Source: Trichoplax sp. H2
Taxonomy: Eukaryota; Placozoa; Uniplacotomia; Trichoplacea
DNA length: 64,000 nt
Reading direction: 5' to 3'
Assembly: GCA_003344405.1 (NCBI GenBank)
Contig: NOWV01000188.1
Span: forward strand, 87,580 to 151,579
Under the pieces are notes generated by a model. That model had not been told where the DNA came from. It did not search any database and was given only the letters and a program-made list of their open reading frames with translations. Below are positions 41,101-53,670 of the stretch, in pieces (within the stretch, counting starts at the first letter, position 1; each line of letters starts with the position of its first letter). A program made the position numbers and the translations under genes.

Positions 41101-44100
41101 ACTGCCACAGAGATTGGGATTTTATCGGTTGAAATTTTATTGATATATGATCGTGATATTATAGAGTAAACTGAATTTTCTACGCATAGAATCGGAAATC
41201 AAGTAGATATGAAGAATTGAGTTATGTTGGTAAAGCCATCGCCGATTTAATGGGCCATGATTACGATAATCCCTATACTGAAGAACGTCTACGTGGATCT
41301 AGATCCAAAATTCTCGGCTTTATGGGATCAAATGAAAAATATCAACCTAGTGATGAGGATGACCTATTTGAGCTACTAAAACCCGACGATGGTACTTACT
41401 TTGACGATCCATGTCGTGAATTGTTTTTATGGGCAGTGCTAACTGATCGCTATAAATTATCCATGGTGTTATGGAAACGAGTAAATTATGCTATCGCTGG
41501 AGCGTTAGTTGCTGCTAATATCTTATTGCGTATGTCTGAAAGTACCTTGGTTATTAAAAATCCAAAGGTTGTTCAAAAATTACAAGATCGTGGCAGGTTA
41601 GAAATAATTTCAAGCCATTAAGAAATTTGAAAATAGATGATGTTTATCGACCTATTTCTGATAATTTTAACACTTTTATATTGCATCGATGTTTTTACAT
41701 CGATATTTGTACGTAGTAATTTACAAGAACTATAGTGCGCCGTACTAAATTTAAGGCAAAGATGAATTTCTCAAATTTTGATTAAAATATGTACCTCTAA
41801 TTCTAATATCTGACTCATCGTTACCTTTTAAGTTCGCTGGCATGTCAACAGCAATTTTAATCTTAAATTCATAAAACTTCTCATAGTTGAAAGTTATTAT
41901 TCTACTCATAAAGAGCTACAATGCATTACCATTCTTAATTATCATTCTCATAATATTTTTAAGGCTATAAAAGATTTGATGCCTAAATTTACAATTAGAT
42001 TTTATTAATCTACTGTATGACTTATAAGTCTAACTTATTAATCGGTAACTGTTTCCCTGTTTACTGAAATTTAGAAAATTTATCAAGCTGGCCTTAGGAG
42101 TAATACAGGATTGCTATGCCGAAAATCGTCAAGATGCAGTACTAGCATTTATGCAAGAATTGCCCAACTGGGGAAATTTTTCGTGTTTTGCAATCGTCTT
42201 TGCATCATCACGCATGCAAGATATTATTGTTCATGATTGTTATCAGGATTCCTTAAATTACTTATGGACTGGCGAAATTCTAACCGAGACTCCAATGTGG
42301 AAGGTAAAATAAAAAATTTTTTCGGGTATTCCAATTTTATGCTAAGCCGTAGGTAGATTTATGTCATCTGTAAACTATTTAGAAATTGCCTAATGGCATA
42401 TTTAAGTGTTTATGCCTAAAAAAATATTTGTTCATTCAACAACATTTTGAACTACTGATTTTCAAACTATCTAAAACTTCGAGTGATTGTCGAATACTAT
42501 ATTTTTAACATGTTAGAAAAGTCATTCAACGGTTTGGATTTATGCAACACATAAGTCAGTTAGCCTAATGCCATATTTAACTGCTTGCGCCTACAAAATG
42601 ATAATTTATCGAGCATATCTAATAATATTTTGGACTGCCAATTTTTCAAATATTCTAGAATATTGGGTAATGATCGAATAATATAATTTGCAATATATTC
42701 GAAAAGTCCCTCAGTGGTTTAAATTTATGTGACATATAAAGGAGTTAGTCTAATGCCATATTTAACTCATTGCGACTACAAAATAATTGTTTTTATTTCA
42801 TTTAACATATCTAATAGCATTTTGAACTTCCAATTTTTCAAATTAAATTCAAATTAAAGCATTGGGAAATGCTGAATAAATATTGTTAGCAACATATGAG
42901 AATTAGTCCCTTAGCGGTTTAATTACCGATATTGAATGAGTTTGAGATTGACGATCATATTTAATATTTGATTTACGTCATTCACTAGGTATTTTTCCTA
43001 TTTTAGTAATTTTAGAGTCGTGTAGTTTAACTATTTTAAGCCAAGTCTCCATGCTTCCAACTGCAAGCTGACTAATTCTTTTCTAACGTCATATTGAATA
43101 GGTTTTGGCTTGTACCTTTTGTCCACCATTGATATTTACAGATTTTGTCAAGTTTAAACCTCACGCTGACTTAAATTCATTTCAACGCCGTAATAACATT
43201 CTGAATGATGCTGAGAAAATGGCATCGCAAGAAGATTTAGAGCGAGCAGCGGCGAAAATTTGTGAAGAACGCGAGCTAAATCAGTCTAGAAATGTGGTCG
43301 ATAAATTTACCGATCAGTTACAAGTATCCAAATTTAATATTTTACGATTAGAGAAATTTTATACAGCTCCAAGAATGATATTTTTACTTAACTTGGTAAG
43401 TGTTGTCTGGTCAGAGTTGAGAAATACTCCTTCTTTCCTTTACTATTGTTACTCTAGCAATTTTACGTAATATTGTTTGCCTGGCTATCATAAAATGTAC
43501 CGTTACAAGGACTATCAGAAATTTAATCTTCTGATAGTCCATGAAAGTACTATCTTGATCGCTGTCAGGAGCCGTTATTACCACACTTCCATTCCATTGG
43601 AACATATATAAAAATTGAACCATATGCACTAATAACGAAATAATTGCTTATTTCTAATCTTGATTTTCGTTGTGGGTTTTTATTCAAGTTTACATACGTT
43701 GCCTTCCTGGCTGCTTATGCCATCTTTATTATGACAAGATTTCGTGATGAAATTCGACCAGTAGAGATAATATTAATAATCTGGGTGTCAGCTTTGGTAA
43801 TGGAGGAAATTCGACAGGTTGGAAAAGAGTTGCTTGCGACTGTCTCGACAAATTTTAGTTGTTATTATGTGACTCGTATCGATAATACTTGTATATGTTT
43901 CGATGATATCTTAAGCTAAATAAGATGATTGTAGTATTTACTAACTTTCCCAACATGGATGTTAAATAGATCATCTTTGCGCCTAAAGCACGTGTGACAG
44001 ATAAAGTGGATTATTGGTGGTCGGATCATTGGAATAAAACCGATGTACTAGCAGCAAGTCTCTTTTATACCGCAGTTGTTTTACGAAATCATACAGATAC

Positions 44101-47100
44101 AGAAGAAGTTGGCAGATTACTTTACTGCGTCGACTTTATAATTTTCTTTCTTCGTTTATTGCAAATGCTGTCCATTCGTGTCAATTTAGGACCTAAAATG
44201 GCAATGATTCGTCATATGGTAAATATTTGATCATGGGCATATTATCTGATTTACCAATATAAAGAAAATTTAAACGTAATGATTCAATGAGAACAAGTTC
44301 GAAATAGATTCAAGAAATCATTTACGATTGATTAAATTGATCATAATAATTAAAATGTAACAGATTAATTAGTAAAGTATAATCGGACTATTACATGATT
44401 TAAATGTTACAGTTACTTTACGTGTATACTGTATGCATATACGTACATCTATATCTATCTTAGCGATAACTTACACTATTTCTTTTCTACTCCTGCTGTA
44501 GGTAAGAGATTTAATTTCGTTCATCATTATCCTCTTCGTCTTCTTAACTGCCTTTGGTATTGCTACACAAGCAATATTATATCCCATTGATGTTTGGGAC
44601 GGTAACGTGGTTAAGAATATCTTCTATGTTCCATACTATCGTATCTATGGTGAATTATTTTTGGATGAAAGTAAGCTCATTGCACTTCTATTTATAAGAT
44701 ATGCATATTAATCATGGTTTCGAAAACTTCTTAATAATTAAACATAAAAGACTATCCATTAGCAGATACGCATAGTAATCATAATTTCAACAACTTCTTT
44801 ATGCTTGAACGTAAAAGACTATCAGCTAAGAGATATGTATATTAATCGTAATTTCGGTAACTTCTTAATACTTAATGATGAGTTAAGTAAGATTCGTATA
44901 TTAGCAATAGTACCTAATTTTATAATTTCATACAGAATTTACGAGTATAGTAAGAATTATAGGATATGATTCTACAAACTAGCAATGTACAATAAATACT
45001 ATTACTCTATGATGAAATCCTAATTGGCAGGTGAAGTTATTTTACTCATGATATTAATTGATCTTAATGCTGATAAACTCTTAAAAATATCTATTTTAAA
45101 ACTTACGCTAACAAACAGGCTACTATCCTTCTATAATTGATCTTTCTAAGTTACTATCCTATTGACTATCAGATTATGAATTGGCTTTCAAGTGTCGAAG
45201 CTTAACTAATGCAACCACACAAAATCGAGCAATTTATAATTGTGCTGCTGGCGACGCTATCGTTCACATTCTAGTGGTTATCTATTTATTACTAACCACA
45301 ATCTTACTTTTAAACTTGTTAATCGCTATTTTCAAGTAAGTCTAAAATTGAGTTAATGAGCAATTTGATATATTTAGACTATCCAAACACTAAATAGCTA
45401 CTATAGATTATTAAAGCTTCAAAATGTCGGTAGTAATGAACTGTTTCCTTAATTTAATCCAGAATTTATTCATAGAATAGCTTGTGTATTTACACTATGT
45501 TCGTAAATTGTAGTTAACCAGACTGTTTAAATTTTAAAATCACAGTAATTATTATAATCATAATTACGAGCTACCAGTAAATAGTTCACGATTTATTCTA
45601 ACTAATGCACATACTTTATTAAGTATTGCTTCATGTTCATTACTTTAACCTTAAGAATTGCATAATTCCTAATCTGATAGCTCGGTTGGGTATCTATTTT
45701 ATACTCATAACTTTGAACATGTTGCAATATTTAATCATCATAGAGCTTCGATAATATCTTATAGTTTACTCGTTTTTGAGTAAATAGGAATGTAGTTTGC
45801 TTTGTTCTAGATTAAAATTCAATATCACCATGCTTTAGAATATATGTATGCTAGGCAGAATTTCTTAGCACTCATTACCATTGGCTTATTCTCTATTCAG
45901 TAATACGTACGGAAAGATCGAGGATGATGCTACACAAATTTGGAGAATTCAATACAATAATCTACTGCGAGAATATTTGTTCCGATCGCCTAGCGTACCG
46001 CCATTAAATTATCTTCCTATTCTCTACACATTATTACCATGGAATTGGAGAACAACTGCTGAAAGCTGGAAAAGATTTTTAAAACAATTGGCCAATTTAA
46101 AGCATCTAAGTAAGATAAAATAGCAGAAATGAGAAGTTTATAATACTAAAATGTTAGCAATATGTCTTATTTAAAGTGAAGCATGCAAATAGGTTATATT
46201 CAATTCCAATGATAGCTATACAAAATTTTTAGAAATTCCTAGGAAAAAATTTGAAGTTTATGATGTTTGTCGATTGCAATACTGGGAGCGAGAGAAACAG
46301 TTAATTTATTTAGGCCAACTTAAAACCGATAAACAAGAAATTAAGGGAAAAGGAAAGTGGGATAAATGGGATATTTGTCTATCGCGGTGAGTTTATAACG
46401 GTAATTATATCTAGAAATGGATATTTTGATTGCTAAATCAAATTTTTATCATATGCACACACGACAACAATTCATCTTGCCTAAATCTGGTAGCATTAGT
46501 TGATGTTAGCATATGTATCATGAGTATAGCAATCCAGACTAAGTCTTATTGTATTTGATTTTTTAAAATTGCTTTCCACGAATTGGTAACATATTTCGTA
46601 ATATTTATTGTAAGCTACAGCGGTACTCTGCAGCTGAGAAAATATAAACATAATTATAGTCCGCGTAGGCCAATCTATTGCAATATAGTATAATGTTAGC
46701 GTAAAGTGATAAGTCATAATTACTATCATAATAGACTATTCCCTAACATGTAATCTAAATATGCTATAGTAGTTTATACATACTAAATCAGTTGATGCTT
46801 ATGCATTTACATAGAATTTTGATATCTGCAATGAATATCGAGATACATAGCACTCGTATATCATCTATTCAGAATATCATATTTTTTCGTGACGATACCA
46901 TATCAAAACCAGATTATGTGGCTTAGAATTAGCTTAAAATGGTATGGTTACTATAAATACTTCCAGCCAATCATGTAATCTTGTATGGAATAGATGTAAC
47001 ATTGTCGTAGTTACATTCCTAGCTAGACTATTATTGTTAAGAATGGCTATTGAAATATGAATATTTGTAGACTACTACACTGCACCGATATGGCATTCCT

Positions 47101-47800
47101 TCGATGTTGATTCTATATCATTATCAACCTAAAATGAGGAAAATATATCCGCTACCATATTGAATGACTGTATAAGATGGATCACTTTGCACTTTAGCAA
47201 ACTCATATGAGTATCCCTATTCAAGATACTGATATTTATAGATTACTATAAAGTAAAATGTTGATATTCAACCCCATTGATTAATTTGATGCAGCTATTA
47301 ATGTAAAATCAGAAAACTGTAACTGTTGCCTATTGATGCCTAATATATCATAGTACACATATATTGCCATAGTAAATTGGGAAGTCTAATTTAGTCTACC
47401 TTTGTACAAAAAGCTTTCGCTTCTATACTTTTCTATGAATTATAAAATATAAAATAATTAATTAGAGGCTGTAAGTATAATATACTGGAAATTATAGAAA
47501 ATTATAGAAGTAGACGGTTCCTAAAGATTTATAACTCATGTTTTAAATATACTAGTATCATAATAAAATTCATAGGCTATTAATATTACGTTGTGAAATT
47601 ACTTGCTAACTTTGTAGATTTATGTATAAGAGTATTTAATTATAGACCGGTATTTTATTATCTTTCTTATCAGGATGGGCGAATTAGCTAAGGAAATCCG
47701 TTCATTGAAAAAAGGCCATTTAGATTCCATTTACGGAGTCGATTCATATAGTCGCCTTCAAGGTTTGGTTAGGAGTACTTCAAAACATACCTCGTTATAA
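35137..47800 (+). CDS. TRPM cation channel D
   Basis: Complete TRPM channel apart from the unidentified ATG exon. Exons: 35137-35228, 36442-36613, 36830-37183, 37346-37529, 38050-38197, 38324-38462, 39410-39473, 39640-39725, 39877-40017, 40746 to about 40910, 41190-41596, 42075-42303, 43102-43395, 43689-43817, 43970-44218, 44502-44670, 45173-45335, 45901-46109, 46233-46386, 47674-47800. They sum to 1225 codons including the stop. Landmarks: FITENFQKCEC, CVCGRKKH, TDAFGEVQFYRYG, IVTSGYHIGM, HTHFILADDG, ARRLDENQSAQLKIMWNKID, FVTPQRLQDLYLS, LFLWAVLTDR, FMQELPNWGN, S1-S6, YRIYGELFLDE, TQIWRIQYNNLLREYLF. The exon at 40746 is about 100 bp longer than in B and C if its donor is at 40911; this end is the least certain. 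The gene ends in a coiled coil and a short tail, with no enzyme domain. Confidence 0.92.
35490..36090 (+). repeat. Three tandem copies of about 190 bp in intron 2 of TRPM D
   Basis: Units begin near 35500, 35705 and 35910. Shared ordered blocks are CTGTAATTACATxCxATTGAT (second and third), TATTTTACTAAAAGAGAT or a variant, AGxAATACTT, TAATCTATAAATAxCxATT, GCCTAGTTGA, and AxCATTAACTAxCxTTA. The third copy is most decayed. Non-coding. Confidence 0.65.
38610..38970 (+). repeat. Tandem duplication, two copies of about 185 bp, in intron 7 of TRPM D
   Basis: Copies at about 38615-38785 and 38800-38970 share TATGTATATATATTC (or ATGAATATATGTTC), GTAGCAAAGAAAGGTGTTAGC (or GCGATGAAAGATGCTAGC), TTTGxCTTxTATTATTTTT, ACGGCTAAAATCTA, TGGCTATCAAAAATxA, and ATGCTAxATTxCTAT. 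Non-coding, moderately diverged. Confidence 0.65.
42388..42925 (+). repeat. Three tandem copies of about 180 bp in intron 13 of TRPM D (exon numbering by homology)
   Basis: Lies between coding exons 42075-42303 and 43102-43395. Units begin at about 42388, 42565 and 42751, each with CCTAATGCCATATTTAACT or a close variant. Then follow TGCxxCTACAAAATxAT, a TTTTGAACTxCCAATTTTTCAAA block, a GxATTGGGxAATG-like block, AAAAGTCCxT, and AGCGGTTTxAAT. The repeats account for most of this 800-bp intron. Confidence 0.7.
43102..45335 (+). CDS. Membrane and pore exons of TRPM D
   Basis: Exons 43102-43395, 43689-43817, 43970-44218, 44502-44670, 45173-45335. S1 starts at FYTAPRMIFLLNL and continues TYVAFLAAYAIFIMTRF. 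S2 is IILIIWVSALVMEEIRQ. S3 begins DHWNKTDVLAASLFYTAVV. S4 and linker run FIIFFLRLLQMLSIRVNLGP. S5 is FIIILFVFLTAFGIATQAIL. The filter is YRIYGELFLDE. The outer loop carries two cysteines (FKCR, YNCA) and a sequon (NAT). S6 is VHILVVIYLLLTTILLLNLL then IAIF. The S2 E..Q and S3 N..D pairs are present. Exon lengths equal those of B for the S1-S5 exons (294, 129, 249 and 169 bp). Confidence 0.9.
43509..43540. repeat. Perfect 12-bp hairpin in an intron of TRPM D
   Basis: GGACTATCAGAA, an 8-nt loop ATTTAATC, then TTCTGATAGTCC. It lies in the intron between the two S1 exons of gene D, about 115 bp after the donor. A structural element by sequence only; no function can be read from it. Confidence 0.8.
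44695..44892 (+). repeat. Three tandem copies of about 66 bp in the pore intron of TRPM D
   Basis: Units begin near 44695, 44763 and 44827. Each has AGATAxGxATAxTAATCxTxxTTTC, AACTTCTTxATxxTTxAA, then GTAAAAGACTATC in the first two (ACATAAAAGACTATC and ACGTAAAAGACTATC). Lies between coding exons 44502-44670 and 45173-45335. Confidence 0.7.
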
Positions 47801-49583
47801 TTCAAGTTTTACCGTTAATGAATTTGCAACTTTCAAGTTGAAATCATCCATTTTTAGGGTTCTTTAAATTAGAAATTCTATAAAATTTGTAGCTTTTAAA
47901 ATGTTAGCGTTTATGAAAAAATACTTGCATATAGCGGTATATTAAGTACAGGTTTCTTCATATTTTAACATATTAAAGATGTTTTTATTCTATTGATCGT
48001 GATGTAAAATTTTTGTGCCCGATAGATGATACAAAGTGGGCTATAAAGTCCTTGGAATGGCTGATTTAACTAGCTTATAAATTTGTAGTTACGCGCAATT
48101 TCATCTTTTATTGGCGCTTAAAACCATCATCTTAAACTTCTAGTCTTGTCTAATGTACTGAAGTATTTTCACAACAGCTAGTATTGCTGTATCTTTGATT
48201 ATTTAATCGCCAAAGAAGCCTGTAATTTTAAACGTATGTTACGTCGAAGGGTTTCAATAAATATCTCGTACATTAGTTAGCAAGCTTTACAAGTATGGCT
48301 GAGACAAAACAATAAATTTGTGGTACGCTCGTATTTTAATATTTTGGTAGCTATTTATTTAATCCATGCTGAAATGATTAGATTCTGAATAAAGCCATAG
48401 AACAGTATGCGATTATAATTATACGAGATTTAGAAGGAAATAATCGCACAGATACGATACTTGCTAGTTAAAGTTTACATCCATAAATCTACTAAATAGT
48501 TTATATAAACTTGAAATGCAAATCATAGTAGAAACACGACGAAACGTTTCAATGCTGATATATGATATATTAGTAATAAAATTTACAGTTAGCAAATTTT
48601 ACAGTATAATTCAGTGCTACGTTAAATATAATATACATGAATCAGCGTCATATAAAGGGATACTTTGAAGTATTTAATCAATTCATCATAGTATGTAGTA
48701 GTGTTTGCTGACACATAAATGGATGTAACCATGAAAATGAACTTCATCTCCAAAATTCATTAGTTTCATTTCAAAATTGAATTTGGCTAAATTGAGAAAA
48801 AGTCCATTAACCAAACGTATTATAGAGAAATCATAATAACGTAAATACTATAGTTGGCCTAGACCTTCATGTTTAATGTACTATGGGTTATAGATTTTTT
48901 AAATTTATAAAATCTGTCGATGTAAGAACATAAATAAGTGTTAGATAGCTATAAATGATAACATAATAGACATTGTACTAACTTAATGTTGAATGATGCC
49001 ATCTCTAAATAGATGAAATTTTCACTTGACTTATGTATACTACGAGTGTGTATGCAAAAAGTTCTAGAATCAGTACGATTACCTCATTTTAATACCCAAA
49101 TATAGATCTCGGTTATACCGTATTCGGTAATGAAATACATGTATGTTAAATTTATAATTCCAAAAGTTTGGTTGGTCTTTTCAGGTTAAATTAAAGACTT
49201 ACTATAGAAGATACGGTGAAGGATGCTATTGATTTACTATGCTAAAGGACCAGCCAATTTAAGCTATAGAACTCATTGCATGAAATTGATTCTAATATTG
49301 CAACATTTTGTATTGCAATCTCTACTATTCATTACTCCGATACAATTGCAAAGGTTAATGAAATATATAAAATGTGACTAGTTGTTGTGCAATCATTCAA
49401 AAAATTAAACGATTCTAATCGTCCGCTAAGATAAGATTGCTAGCGAGTGGCAGCTTAACCATTAACTGTCCGCAAAACTCATCTGCCAACTTAATTCTTG
49501 TTATGTACGTGTCTAAAATACTTATACGTTGCACCAGAGTGCAAAATATAATATAAAATCCAGCAAGATAAGTATTATAATCG
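47801..49583. other. Tail-to-tail spacer between TRPM D and the phosphorylase kinase gene
   Basis: About 1.8 kb of AT-rich sequence between the stop codon of TRPM D (plus strand) and the stop codon of the minus-strand kinase gene. It should carry the 3' ends of both transcripts. No coding frame, RNA gene or repeat was recognised. Confidence 0.5.
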
Positions 49584-49838
49584 TTAATTAACAAAAACTT
49601 CTGTATCATGTTGATATTCGTATGCACGCAAAGTATTTTCAAATAATGCTCCACGATTTTGATCATTTGAGCGCTTGACCCAATGGCCATAAATGTTGAA
49701 GGCACAAGAATCAATTAATTTTCTGATTGGTCTAACACCATACGGATCCTGTTGTATTACACTAAAAGGCACTGGGCCGTATTTTGCTTTCAGAAGGTTG
49801 GTGAAAATATGAATTGCCGTCACGACGATTGCTGCAAT
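49584..49838 (-). CDS. PHKG: Calmodulin-binding C-terminal exon of PHKG
   Basis: Last coding exon, 84 codons plus stop, acceptor AG at 49839-49840. It starts [20 protein letters not shown], a hydrophobic-basic helix at the position of the first calmodulin/inhibitory segment of mammalian PHKG. It continues [20 protein letters not shown] and [16 protein letters not shown], the most conserved block of the family tail. In the enzyme this region binds the intrinsic calmodulin (delta) subunit and restrains the kinase. The tail after [19 protein letters not shown] is not conserved with vertebrates. Confidence 0.9.
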   Translation of the reverse strand: MAAIVVTAIHIFTNLLKAKYGPVPFSVIQQDPYGVRPIRKLIDSCAFNIYGHWVKRSNDQNRGALFENTLRAYEYQHDTEVFVN

Positions 49839-52800
49839 CTAAGGGGTATAACGAATATCGAATATGTTTTATATTAAAATTCTAACGATCGAATTAGAAA
49901 ATACAACCGAAGTAACTTTCCAAGAAAACGGTACCTTAAATTTTTTAGGCTTCAAATCTTTTCTGATGTATGACTATATGAGTAGAATAATAAAAGAAAA
50001 AATGTGATTAAGTCCAAAAAAAGGTGCAATATCTAGTGTGTTTACAACTAAAGTAAGCTACTTTTAATAAGTTTTTTATATGCCATAAGGCTAGATATAA
50101 ATCGACGGCGTTGACGCATCCGATATGACAACAATGTCTTTGTACAATTGAACTATTGTTAATATCAATTAAGAATTATATATTACCCCAAAAAATGGAT
50201 GCCTAAGTGCCATTTTAGCCGTAATACGTTCTCTGGGATTGACAACCAATAATTTTGATACCTTTAATGAGTCATATAAATTATAATGTCACTTGTACGA
50301 TAAACTAGATTGCATCGTAATGCAAATATCAGATGTAAATATTGTCTGTTTAATACCAAATCTTTTGCAGTGTCAGAAACGTCAGTCCATTCGGGCGTAT
50401 TTAAGGAATAATTGCCATCCATAATAGCACGCAACATAACAAGTTGACGACGATGCCAAAAAGGAGGTCGACCTACCAGTCTAGAAGGAAATAATACTTA
50501 GGTGTAAATGGAGTTCTTAAGGTAATAACTACTAATATCAAGTGGTGAAATATAGTACTGATTATTAATTATGGAAGAATATGTCACATACAAAGTGTAA
50601 AGAATGACTCCACAAGCCCACCTATAGTATAAGTAGAAAAGCATAGTATAAGCATTACATTATAAATCCGTACTTGATGAAAAATCTTTATAAAGGTAAC
50701 ATCAAAGAGGAGGTATAAATAGGAAATTATGTTATGGCATATAGTAATTTACAAATCAATTTCGATTCCATAACCCATCGGATTAGTCCCTGCGTTGCAA
50801 TGTAACATTTCAGGTGCAAGATATGCAGGCGTGCCACATAGTTCTAATAATAGTAAATACAAACAAACCATTGGTCCATCTTACAAAGCAGTACAGCTCG
50901 CTCATATTAATTTCTCAATACATAGAAAATGTATAAAAATTTTGATTCATTATAAGAAGCGATAATATCAGGATTAGCTACTATATCAATTTTCAATTCA
51001 TTGGAGTATCTAATACATTTAAATACGTCCATGAAAGGTTAAAATAACATATTTTAATATTTGTAGGGCAATCTTTTACGCCTGCTAAAATATACCACAA
51101 TTGTTTAATTAGATCGAAATTGAAAAAATTTCGATAGAGGTCATTTTGTAGATGTAACTTCTTCAAAGTAAGGCTGATTATCAAAAGCTGTAATATTTAT
51201 ACGGTCAGGTTGTAATTATCATTCTTCGACTAGCAATTGAAAGTTGAATTCGGTCATTAAATAATTTACTCTTAAATTCTTGATATGGTCATGCCAGTTA
51301 CATATAGCTTACGATTAGGTTTACTATTTTGTTGCCTAGTAATTAGTCACTATTTAATAGATCACGATATATTCATATATCATAATATATATTATAAAAT
51401 CTCAAAATAGTATAACTTGATTTGCGCGTTTCATGCTAAATTTATAATATGTATATTTTATAGCCATTTTGGCTATTCCATCTTAAACTATAGTGAGTAA
51501 ATTAATCCAGTTACAGTGCAAGTCTATAACGTGCATTTTGATCAGTACGATATTACATACCAGTGAGAGTCTCGCCTTCTTCTAGAATTCTAGCAAAACC
51601 AAAGTCGGATATTTTTACTATCATCTCGTCAGAAAGGAGAACATTTTCTGGCTGTTTTAATGTCAAATAGTCATCCGTTAGAAAATTATGAAATTTTACT
51701 CAACATGATACTGCTAATACTAATATATCTTACTCTATATTTTTGATTTCAGTACCTTTAAATCACGGTGGACGACATTAAGATCATGCATGTAAGTTAG
51801 GGCTTCCAGTATTTGAGCCATTATTAATCTATGTGATCACAGAATTTACAGTTGATGAGCCAAAAGAACTAAACGTTTAGCCAAGTTAAGATTTTAAAGG
51901 TAGTGGTAACTATCGTCATGAGGATAGCTGATACAGATTTATCGGTAATAATACTAGCCTTGCTTTTTTTTCAGATAATGTGACGTATCGCGTCATCATG
52001 TCGAATAACTCTCCACCAGTTGCCCTACGCAAGTTGAAATTCAGTTAAAGTGTCCCACTGTTATATAGGTGATCTTAATTTCGAATAATTTTCTTATTAA
52101 TCCGATATTGTTATATGCGTAATACAGAGTGAAAGGTGCAATATTCGTTTTAACATTAAAGCTATTAGTCAGGATAAAATAATTAACTAATTTTAACCCA
52201 TTACTCGAAACTGAAGTATAACGGTAAAGAGTAAAGAGTGTCGGTCAAGAGTCGTTAAATCAGTTAAGTGACGAAAGGTTTGATACTGATATATATATAT
52301 ACAGTATTAGACTGAATATCGAAACATTAACACGATTTAGATCAGTGGAATGTGCTATTCTGGTACAGCCAATACGATTGTCTATTTAAATTACAAATAA
52401 TATAATGTATGAAGACCTAAGATACAGGTCGATATACTGTAGACGGTAATGATATAGCAATAGCTGCAGAGTAAGTTATTGATGTATAAGTTGTATCCTA
52501 CAGTACATTAATGATGATATATTGTGGTATTAACTAAAATCCAAGTCATTATTTGCATAAGTTGCATCCTATATAAGTTATTATTATCACGCTCGTATTT
52601 AACAGTCGCTATTAACAATGACGTAGTCGTAGTTACGAATTTATTATTACATAGGCTGTATTCTATATTAATTAGAATTAGGAAATTACAGTCAATATTT
52701 AAGTTAATCTGCATATAGATGACATTTATTTCGCAGATAGGTTATAATTATATCAAGAAGACAATACAGTATTAATCATTATTATGAACTTACAAGTCGA

Positions 52801-53670
52801 AAACGAGGAATTCATATGTTGGGGTATGGAAAATATCTTGTAGTGTAACTAGAAATATGGAATAGAATTTCGTTGTAAATTCATCTCTTCCAATTTTGAC
52901 ATTACCATTATGACTATTTATTTCTAGTTTACATGATGATCTAGGACAACAATCTGTGTTATTTTACAGCACAGTAAGCCATGACGATCATCTATTGGAC
53001 TACTGGTTATTCAATAGTAGGAAACCGTAACGAAATAGTTATTACCAGTTGTATTGGTTGAGTAACATTGCCTATTCTACTTACTGATGTTAGAATGTGA
53101 ATTGAGTAACTGTAACGCCTTGACTTCAGCATTAATGGCAACTTGAATGCATTCTAAATCTTGAGGATTGGTGAATTTTTGTAAATCGATGATTTTGACC
53201 GCATACGATTGATTATCTAGTTTGTTGATGCATTTTCGTACGACACTGGACATACCCCTAGTTGAAGAAAAGGATACGGTTTGTATAACATAGCTGTGGA
53301 TTATGTTAGAATACAATCAATCGTACCGTAATGACTGTTATTGGATAACAGCACATTTATATAGACTGTATATTACAAAGCGACAATAATTAATCTACCA
53401 TATAAACATTTCAAAGTTCTAGTTTAGCCCTACATCGATCATTCTAGTCAGGAAGCTAAACGACTGTGCCCTACCGTTGCCAACAGCATATTCATAAAAA
53501 TCATAAGCTAAATTTATCTGCTAATTATCATCAAAGCAAATTATAAGTTCTCTAACTGATCGTCATAATCTATTTCACCTTCCTAAAATTCCCATCGGTT
53601 CATATTTGGCATAAAATGCTTCCGCTTGTGTCTTGTCTGGTAAGGCATCAACAGTATCATTGACCGTCAT
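49584..53670 (-). CDS. PHKG: Phosphorylase kinase catalytic gamma subunit (PHKG)
   Basis: Ser/Thr kinase subunit that phosphorylates glycogen phosphorylase in response to calcium. Exons in transcript order: 53579-53670, 53085-53257, 52794-52848, about 51959-52024, 51756-51828, 51561-51651, 50753-50843, 50592-50621, 50357-50480, 50187-50261, 49584-49838. The start is [13 protein letters not shown]; then comes [18 protein letters not shown] (glycine-rich loop) and YAVKIIDL (catalytic Lys). Next are [33 protein letters not shown] (catalytic loop), [20 protein letters not shown] and [18 protein letters not shown]. The C-terminal exon has [17 protein letters not shown] and [19 protein letters not shown], matching the calmodulin-binding tail of vertebrate PHKG. 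Length is about 374 residues, near the family norm. The only problem is the junction between the fourth and fifth exons, which does not splice in frame with a GT donor. Confidence 0.93.

Noticed and set aside
49415-49714. 99-codon minus-strand frame at the end of PHKG
   Set aside because: An out-of-frame shadow of the PHKG C-terminal exon plus 3' flank.
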